Below are positions 61,612-64,000 of a DNA stretch of 64,000 nt, piece by piece. The DNA lies in the NCBI RefSeq assembly GCF_017811815.1, contig NZ_JADKZI010000002.1, forward strand, positions 1 through 64,000. Reading direction: 5' to 3'. Positions within the stretch are counted from its first letter, which is position 1, and every line of letters begins with the position of its first letter. The notes beneath the pieces were generated by a model that was not told where the DNA came from, did no database searches, and saw only the letters and a list, made by a program, of their open reading frames with translations. A program made the position numbers and the translations under genes. The DNA is from Flavonifractor sp. AGMB03687 (GTDB lineage: Bacteria > Bacillota > Clostridia > Oscillospirales > Oscillospiraceae).

Positions 61612-64000
61612 TTAGAGGCCCAGCTTATCGGCAACAAAGTTGTCCACCTTGGCCAGAGCGTCGTCCAGCTTGAGGACGTCAGAGCCGCCGCCCATAGCGC
61701 TGTCGGGCTTGCCGCCGCCCTTGCCGCCGCAGCAGCAGCAGACCTGCTTCACCAGGTCGCCGGCCTTAATGCCCTTGGAGACGGCGTCCTTGCCGCACAC
61801 CGCCAGGAAGGTGATTTTGTCGTCCTTCACGCTGGACAGGACGGCCACCACGCTGGAGTCCTTGTCTCGCAGGAAGTCGCCCATCTTGCGCAGACGGTCG
61901 GCATCGGCGTCATTGAGGGTGGCGGTGAGCACCTTCAGGCCGCCCACGTCCTTGGCGCCCATCAGGAAGTTACCGGCCTGGTTCACGGCCTCTCTGGCCT
62001 TGAAGCCCTCCACCATGTGGCGGAGCTCACGCAGCTCGCTGATGGTCTGCTCGGCCTTCTCCCGCAGCTCGCTGGGCTTGGTCTTCAGGACCGCGGCGGC
62101 CTCAAACAGCTTCTGCTGGTTCTGGTTCATGATCTTCAGGGACTGAGCGCCGGTGGTAGCCTCAATACGGCGGACGCCGGAGGCCACGGAGAACTCGCTC
62201 TCAATGTGGAACACGCCCACCTTGGCGGTGTTGTCCAGGTGAGTACCGCCGCAGAACTCCACGGAGTAGCCCTCGCCCATGTCAACGACACGGACGGTGT
62301 CGCCGTACTTCTCGCCGAAGAGGGCGATGGCGCCGCGCTTCTTGGCCTCCTCGATGGACAGCACGTCGGTGTGGACATTGTAGCCCTCCAGCACGGCCTC
62401 GTTGACCATGGCGGACACCTGGCCCAGCTCTTCAGCGGTCATGGCGGAGAAGTGGGTGAAGTCGAAGCGCAGACGGTCGGGCTCCACCAGAGAGCCGGAC
62501 TGATGGACGTGGTCGCCCAGCACGGTGCGCAGAGCCTTGTCCAGCAGGTGGGTGGCGGAGTGGGCGCGCATGATGGCCTTGCGGCGGGGCACGTCGATGG
62601 AGGCGGTGACGGTATCGCCCAGCTTTAGGGAACCCTCCACCAGCTTGCCGTAGTGCATATACTTTCCGCCCTTGTTCTTCTGCACGTCGGTGACCTGGAA
62701 CTTGGCACCGCCGGCGGTGGTGATGGTGCCGTGATCAGCCACCTGGCCGCCCATCTCAGCGTAGAAGGGAGTCTTGTCCAGCACCACGATGGCTTCCACG
62801 CCGGGCATCAGCTCCTCGGCCTGCTCGTTCTCCACCACCAGGGCAACCACCTTGCCATCGTCGATGGAAGTGTGGTCATAGCCCACGAACTGGGTCTCGG
62901 GCACGTCCTTGCCGAACTCCGCGCCGGCCCAGCCCAGATCGCCCAGAGCCTCGCGGGCCTTACGGGCACGCTCCTTCTGTTCCTGCATCAGCTTCTGGAA
63001 GGAATCCTGATCCACGGTCATGCCCTGCTCCTGCACCATCTCGATGGTCAGGTCGATGGGGAAGCCGTAGGTGTCGTACAGCTTAAAGGCGTCGGCGCCG
63101 GAGAACACGGTCTCGCCCTTGGCCTTGTGGTCCTCCAGCAGCTCGCTGAAGATCTTCATGCCGCCGTCGATGGTGCGGGCGAAGTTCTCCTCCTCGGTAC
63201 GGATGACCTTGGTGATATAGTCCTGGCGCTCCCGCAGCTCGGGGTAGTGACCCTCGTTCTCGTGGATGACGGTGTCGCACACCTCATACAGGAAGGGGTC
63301 GTTGACGCCCAGCAGCTTGCCGTGGCGGGCAGCCCGGCGGAGCAGACGGCGGAGCACGTAGCCGCGGCCCTCGTTGGAGGGGAGCACGCCGTCGCAGATC
63401 ATGAAGGTGGCGGAGCGGATGTGGTCGGTGATCACGCGCAGGGACACGTCCTTGGCGGCAGTCTCGCCGTAGTGGGCGTGGGTGATCTCGCTCACCTTGT
63501 TGGTGATGTTCATGACGGTATCCACGTCGAACAGGGAGGCCACGTCCTGGCACACGCAGGCCAGACGCTCCAGGCCCATGCCGGTGTCGATGTTCTTCTG
63601 CTTCAGCTCAGTGTAGTGGTTCTCACCGTCGTTGTCGAACTGGGAGAACACCACGTTCCACACCTCGATATAGCGGTCGCAGTCGCAGCCCACGGTGCAG
63701 CCGGGCTTGCCGCAGCCCCACTTCTCGCCGCGGTCATAGTAGATCTCGGAGCAGGGGCCGCAGGGACCGGAGCCGTGCTCCCAGAAGTTGTCCTCCTTGC
63801 CGAACTTGAAAATGCGCTCGGCGGGAATGCCGATCTCCTCGTTCCAGATGCGGAAGGCCTCGTCGTCGGCGGGGGTGGTCTCATTGCCGGCGAACACGGA
63901 GGGGTAGAGGCGGTTGGGGTCCAGGCCCACCCACTCGGGGGAGGTCAGGAACTCCCAAGCCCAATGAATGGCCTCCTTCTTGAAGTAATCGCCGAAGGAG
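61612..64000 (-). CDS. alaS: alanyl-tRNA synthetase, 3' part (N-terminus beyond the window)
   Basis: The visible 796 codons carry most of the enzyme and run off the right edge; roughly the first 80-90 residues, with class II motif 1, lie outside. Seen are the aminoacylation domain (KEAIHWAWEFLTSPEWVGLD, EDNFWEHGSGPCGPCSE), the editing domain with HSATHLLDKAL and EFCGGTHLDNTAKVGVF, and the DHHA1 C-terminal domain ending DNFVADKLGL. The zinc ligands of the editing site (HxxxH and CxxxH) are intact. It charges tRNA-Ala and clears Ser/Gly errors. The insert with CGKPGCTVGCDC is typical of clostridial enzymes. Confidence 0.96.
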   Translation of the reverse strand, partial: SFGDYFKKEAIHWAWEFLTSPEWVGLDPNRLYPSVFAGNETTPADDEAFRIWNEEIGIPAERIFKFGKEDNFWEHGSGPCGPCSEIYYDRGEKWGCGKPGCTVGCDCDRYIEVWNVVFSQFDNDGENHYTELKQKNIDTGMGLERLACVCQDVASLFDVDTVMNITNKVSEITHAHYGETAAKDVSLRVITDHIRSATFMICDGVLPSNEGRGYVLRRLLRRAARHGKLLGVNDPFLYEVCDTVIHENEGHYPELRERQDYITKVIRTEEENFARTIDGGMKIFSELLEDHKAKGETVFSGADAFKLYDTYGFPIDLTIEMVQEQGMTVDQDSFQKLMQEQKERARKAREALGDLGWAGAEFGKDVPETQFVGYDHTSIDDGKVVALVVENEQAEELMPGVEAIVVLDKTPFYAEMGGQVADHGTITTAGGAKFQVTDVQKNKGGKYMHYGKLVEGSLKLGDTVTASIDVPRRKAIMRAHSATHLLDKALRTVLGDHVHQSGSLVEPDRLRFDFTHFSAMTAEELGQVSAMVNEAVLEGYNVHTDVLSIEEAKKRGAIALFGEKYGDTVRVVDMGEGYSVEFCGGTHLDNTAKVGVFHIESEFSVASGVRRIEATTGAQSLKIMNQNQQKLFEAAAVLKTKPSELREKAEQTISELRELRHMVEGFKAREAVNQAGNFLMGAKDVGGLKVLTATLNDADADRLRKMGDFLRDKDSSVVAVLSSVKDDKITFLAVCGKDAVSKGIKAGDLVKQVCCCCGGKGGGKPDSAMGGGSDVLKLDDALAKVDNFVADKLGL

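Overview
The window comes from a GC-rich, low-GC-Gram-positive-lineage spore former, most likely a gut clostridium of the Oscillospiraceae type. The support is spoVAD-spoVAE, clostridial glnA-ANTAR-gltB-gltD order, a T-box cysteine leader, a PadR plus HAAS-FtsW pair, DUF6514 and DUF4250 proteins, and sigma-A promoters of TTGACA-17-TATAAT form. No phage, insertion sequence or CRISPR array is visible; this is mainly chromosomal housekeeping DNA with a few damaged genes.

Layout. 1-615: end of an rRNA operon in which tRNA-Lys, tRNA-Glu and a second identical tRNA-Lys lie between 23S and 5S. 616-9826: a nucleotidyltransferase, a DUF1643 protein, sfsA, an ammonium transporter fused to a PII domain, a GNAT enzyme, an ECF sigma/anti-sigma/secreted protein group, a frameshifted XRE gene and an S24-type repressor divergent from a DUF6514 gene. 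9968-15582: an anion permease with an internal amber codon, a radical SAM/DUF2344 pair, lrgAB and a DUF308 membrane protein. 15606-20619: YbaK, a hotdog thioesterase and the polyamine importer potABCD. 20783-27387: a pseudouridine synthase, yceD-rpmF, then DUF512-der-plsY-gpsA and tRNA-Pro. 27528-33642: FtsW-like/PadR, T-box-cysE-cysS, an ECF S component, bcp and yaaA. 33822-37788: an iron-chelate ABC importer behind two TTAGCTAA operators. 37846-45479: a zinc-ribbon protein, a two-component system whose regulator carries an amber codon, and a GldA/F/G-like ABC exporter with a DUF4340 protein. 45731-46480: trhA. 46522-54545: the nitrogen block gltD-gltB-ANTAR-glnA. 54781-64000: pyrG, spoVAE-spoVAD, a zinc-ribbon protein, an acyl-ACP thioesterase, guaB, DUF4250 and the 3' part of alaS.

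The strongest theme is nitrogen and nucleotide control by RNA. glnA, amt-PII and pyrG each have a consensus promoter followed within about 15 nt of the predicted start by a strong terminator-like hairpin; potA has the same layout with a weaker U tract. gltB is preceded by a terminator adjoining a hairpin with an AxxGxx hexaloop, the shape bound by ANTAR antiterminators, and an ANTAR gene is directly upstream in the same operon. The second theme is gene damage: two single amber codons, one homopolymer frameshift and three genes without a normal start codon where one is expected. These could be real decay or sequence errors, and should be checked against reads or close relatives.
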